Part shown: piece by piece, positions 60,595 to 64,000 of the stretch
How the letters are laid out: each line of letters starts with the position of its first letter
How positions within the stretch are numbered: the stretch's first letter is position 1
Assembly: GCF_018139145.2 (NCBI RefSeq)
Contig: NC_059471.1
Coordinates: 202,449,494-202,513,493 of the forward strand
Length of the DNA: 64,000 nucleotides
Origin: Gymnogyps californianus
Lineage: Eukaryota; Chordata; Aves; Accipitriformes; Cathartidae
Direction of reading: 5' to 3'
Program-made: the position numbers and the translations under genes
The notes under the pieces: generated by a model
Database searches by the model: none
The model's input: only the letters and a program-made list of their open reading frames with translations
Told to the model about the DNA's origin: nothing

Positions 60595-63500
60595 AATTCT
60601 CATACTGAAAAATGTCAATCGGTTAAATGCTGTAGTTTTCACTAATTCTTTCTTTCAAGTACCATCGACTCTCAAAGACCTTCACCGAGGTGCAGATCAG
60701 CAAAGAATGTTTAGGAATTTGGGTAAATATGATGGAGGTGATACTGCCCAACATTCTGAAGCCTTTGTCATGATCAACAGATATTTTAGTACTACAGTAG
60801 TATTAAGAAATATAAGAAAAACACTGCATTCTACTAGACGGAGTGGGAAAAACGCCATGATGTGGCAGAGGGCAAGACCCACTGCTATAACACCTAAAGC
60901 ATCACGTATTCGTGTGCAGGTCTGGATGGAGATGTGACATGTGTGATGGGGCTGTGGCTCAATGACGTGACTTGCATGCATAGCAGTCGGTGGGACAAGA
61001 GAATTATTGCTACCACCGCCTTGGCAACTGCCGCAAATCCTCCCTTCAATCCTGTTCACAGCAATCAAGCACAAACTGAAAAGAAACATCTCATGCTGCA
61101 GCACGGGCACAGGCACACGGCAAGCCCTTGCAAGAAATGGCATCTGGGAATATTTAATTGCTCATGAAATAGATGCCATTTCACAAATTTTAAACAACAT
61201 GAGCACAAAGCTACCTCCGCATGACAACCGCAAAAAGGTAGCGCAGAGGCATTCTGGAAACAGAATGAGCTATTATTTACCTCCCAGCAGCCGTCAGGGT
61301 TGAGAAAGACTCGTGGACTCACTGTGACCCCAGAATGTGCTTTAAAGTTTGTTTAGTGGCTTTTCTGTGGTTATACAGAAATAGTTCACTTTTGGAACAA
61401 CCAGCTTCAGCAATGAGCATGCATACACACTTGTGCCTTCACCCAGCCATTGCCGGTTTCCCTTATTTCTCTGAAAGGAGGGAGTGCTCATTAACGATTT
61501 GGCCATTTCTTCTGACAGACAAACCTTTGGTGGATCTCAGTGATGAGCGTTAACTGGAAGGTGGCTACCAGTCACCCTGGGGGGCTCCCGGAGCTAACCT
61601 GTGCCACACAATGCTTTCCACCAAAAACCAGACAGATTTGGTCACTCTATTACTCACAGGTGCCTGCAGGCAGGCATACAGGCTTCATTCTGTTTGAGCC
61701 CTTTCAGGACAAAAATGCTCATAAATGTAGAACTTGCAAGTATTTTTTGTTAAAGACAGACTGGCATTTATCATCCGTGATAGACTAGCATATTTAATAT
61801 TTCAGCGGTGTGCAAATCCCTCTCTGTAGCTCAGTGCTCTCGGTCTTTCCCTGGACTGGAGCGGTTCTGCTGCTCCCGGCGTTTTTGTGTGGAAGTTCTG
61901 AGTCATCCCTGCTCTGACATGTTTGAGAGCTTATGGACGGAGCACCAGGCTCCAACCAAATTACTGACAGAACTGGGGTAATCAATTTGGAGCATTTCTA
62001 GCTTCTGTTTCCAGATCTAAAAGCATTTAGTCTTTCTGATTGTATCTCCTTGCAGCATGAATACTTAATAATTAAATTACTGAAACAAATTGGTCTGAAG
62101 ATTATGATATTAAATGCAGCATTTTAGAATTTCATGCAAGTTTACTATAAAACAAATCTCTACCTAATGTTTAATCTCATTTGTTTTTTCACCTGATTTT
62201 ACATTTAATTTACTTAATAATTAGCATTTCTAAAATTCTTTTGGTTACAACAGAAATATCAACCATCTGCCTATTCACTGTAGCAGTATCAGTTCTCCCA
62301 GGAGACACCTCTTTCCTACGGTATATGAAGACAGATCACCTCAACAAATACTGGTGGAAAGGGCTGAGCATGGGGCTCAATAATAACAAGTATCAGTATT
62401 TTAATATTAATTATTGTTAACAGAACAGCGTGCAAGAATTGCTGGCATGACATAACAAAGTCTATTCTATAAAACACAGGCAAAGGCCAGCTGCAAATAA
62501 GGAACAATAAGGAACAGCATCATTTACTCCATCAGTCAAGGAACTATAAGACAGGTCAAGGTCAAAATTTTAGACATCTGAAGTTGAGTAAAACAAACTC
62601 TATCCAGACTTCTTATTCTTACTTGCACTTACAAGTAAACTTTATTGAGGCTTGTGCTGTTCACCATGTGTCCGTAGTATTATCAAAGGAATGTCATCAG
62701 CATCTCAAAAGCATCACTTGAGTTACAATTGCCAAAAGTAATTCTAAGCCCATGGTCAAAAAAGACCAAAGACAAAGAAAGCAAGGTTGTTGTAACTCAG
62801 TATGACGGTAACTTCACAGAAATATTCACTGGAAGTTCAACCTCCAAATGAAATAGATTCTGTTTCAGTGTTACAATCTTGTTTCTCTGAATGCTTCCAA
62901 ACACTCCAGAAAACAATAAAGAAACAGAAAAAAATGTATTGCTTTTAATTACCCCAAATTTTTAGATGTACAAAGGTATTGTAAAAAATATACTTTCATG
63001 TTGAAACCTGGTATATGAAGTTAGTAGACAATGGTGAGATTTTATAGTTCAATTTAGAAAAACAGAGCAAATCCCACCCAAACCCCAAACTCAAAACACA
63101 GATGGGACACGCTGACACAATTGTAACAAGTTACCAGATGTGGCACTGAATGGTGAGCATTACCGATTCAATTCATCATCCCAATAACTTATTTGCCAAG
63201 TTCCAGTCCCAAAGCCCCCGAAAGGCTGCCTGCCCTGCAAGCAGAGCGCCCGGCGGGCAGCCCGAGTCAGGCTCTGCTACTGCAGGCACACTGCTGAGAT
63301 TTTAAAGCTAGTTCATTTATTGCTTATACCACGCAGCAGTCCCTGCGCCTCACAGAGTCTGCCAAACCGTCACTGTGCAGAAATGATCTTCCATAGAGCT
63401 CTTAAAACCTTAAAATCACAATCAACCACATATTTCAATGGGAAGTGAAGAGAGAACAAAATATTTATCCTTCTGAAATTTCCACTGAAATCAAAAGGAA

Positions 63501-64000
63501 AGTGTGGGGGGTGTAAAAATAATTTTCTGAATTTGCTTTTTTTGTTGAACCTGAGACAAAAAACCGTAAGGACAAGGAGTTTAAAATAGAGATCAATATT
63601 ACATGTATCAGCATACCTTTTTTAGCGCTTCCCTGCTCTATTTAATTTCTAGTTATTGACATACATATAAAGTTTATATTTTAATAGTTCTAACAATAAC
63701 CTTTTGGCCAACTTAACCTTCCATCTGAAGTACTGAACTGTTACATTCAATTTCTGTAACAGCAATTTAGACATAAATATTACATTTTAATTATTGCCAG
63801 CAACTGTCTTTCTGCCATTACAACTGAAATCTATCCAGACTAAAAATTTGAGATCTTGCATTCATTGTTTTAAATAGATGATGGAAGAGTATTTTTAAAA
63901 AGGAGCTTTTCCCTGATTCCAGTAGGTGGCAATAGCTCTGCCCTAAAAAGCTCAGAGAAACTGGTGCTTCAGAAGGGGAACGAAGCATCGCATCCCTGCC
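60595..64000 (-). other. SLC2A13: SLC2A13 intron, right part
   Basis: Intronic DNA to the right edge, mixed near 60.7-61.7 kb and AT-rich beyond. A 148-codon minus-strand frame at 60697-61143 has no recognisable similarity. No exon of SLC2A13 could be identified. Confidence 0.6.

Noticed and set aside
60697..61143. 148-codon minus-strand frame
   Set aside because: It does not match any SLC2A13 segment or known family, codes for a mixture of cysteine and hydrophobic residues with no domain, and overlaps comparable frames on the other strand.

Overview
This window is vertebrate nuclear DNA, almost certainly from a bird. Split genes with GT-AG introns carry recognisable orthologues of ABCD2, REDIC1 (C12orf40) and SLC2A13, in the same order and orientation as on human chromosome 12q12 (ABCD2 minus, REDIC1 plus, SLC2A13 minus). 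The bird assignment rests on several CR1 retrotransposons, two of which end in the avian-style tail ATTCTATGATTCT, and on compact introns: the whole coding part of REDIC1 fits in about 18 kb. No bacterial, phage or organellar gene is present, and no operon, CRISPR array or tRNA gene was seen.

Layout. 1-2704 (minus) holds the 5' part of ABCD2: coding exon 1 (1766-2704) and exon 2 (216-396), with a CpG-island promoter reaching to about 3.55 kb; the remaining exons lie beyond the left edge. 3.55-12.8 kb is intergenic and includes an ancient antisense CR1 (7.95-10.04 kb). 13552-31879 (plus) is a complete 13-exon coding model of REDIC1. Every intron phase fits, giving 715 codons plus a stop, followed by a 3' UTR and a polyadenylation signal at 32562. 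Its introns hold a 48-bp minisatellite, a TAACA pentanucleotide repeat, a short young CR1 tail and a 2.1-kb decayed CR1. 32.6-41.9 kb is intergenic, with a 531-bp solo LTR flanked by a 5-bp target-site duplication (36121-36651) and a GC-rich stretch. 48139-49943 (minus) carries the last three coding exons of SLC2A13, with a long putative 3' UTR to its left. 49.9-64 kb is intron of SLC2A13, containing a relatively young CR1 with an open reverse-transcriptase segment (56.28-57.36 kb) and an unrecognised retrocopy-like reading frame near 60.2-60.6 kb.

Functionally the three genes are unrelated neighbours: a peroxisomal very-long-chain acyl-CoA half-transporter, a meiotic crossover factor, and a proton/myo-inositol cotransporter. 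ABCD2 and REDIC1 are head to head but about 10 kb apart. REDIC1 and SLC2A13 are tail to tail.

I found no undescribed system. The points most worth checking are the REDIC1 gene model, a possible read-through or intronic-polyadenylation form of REDIC1 with a cysteine-rich tail, the solo LTR, and the minisatellite beside the REDIC1 start exon.
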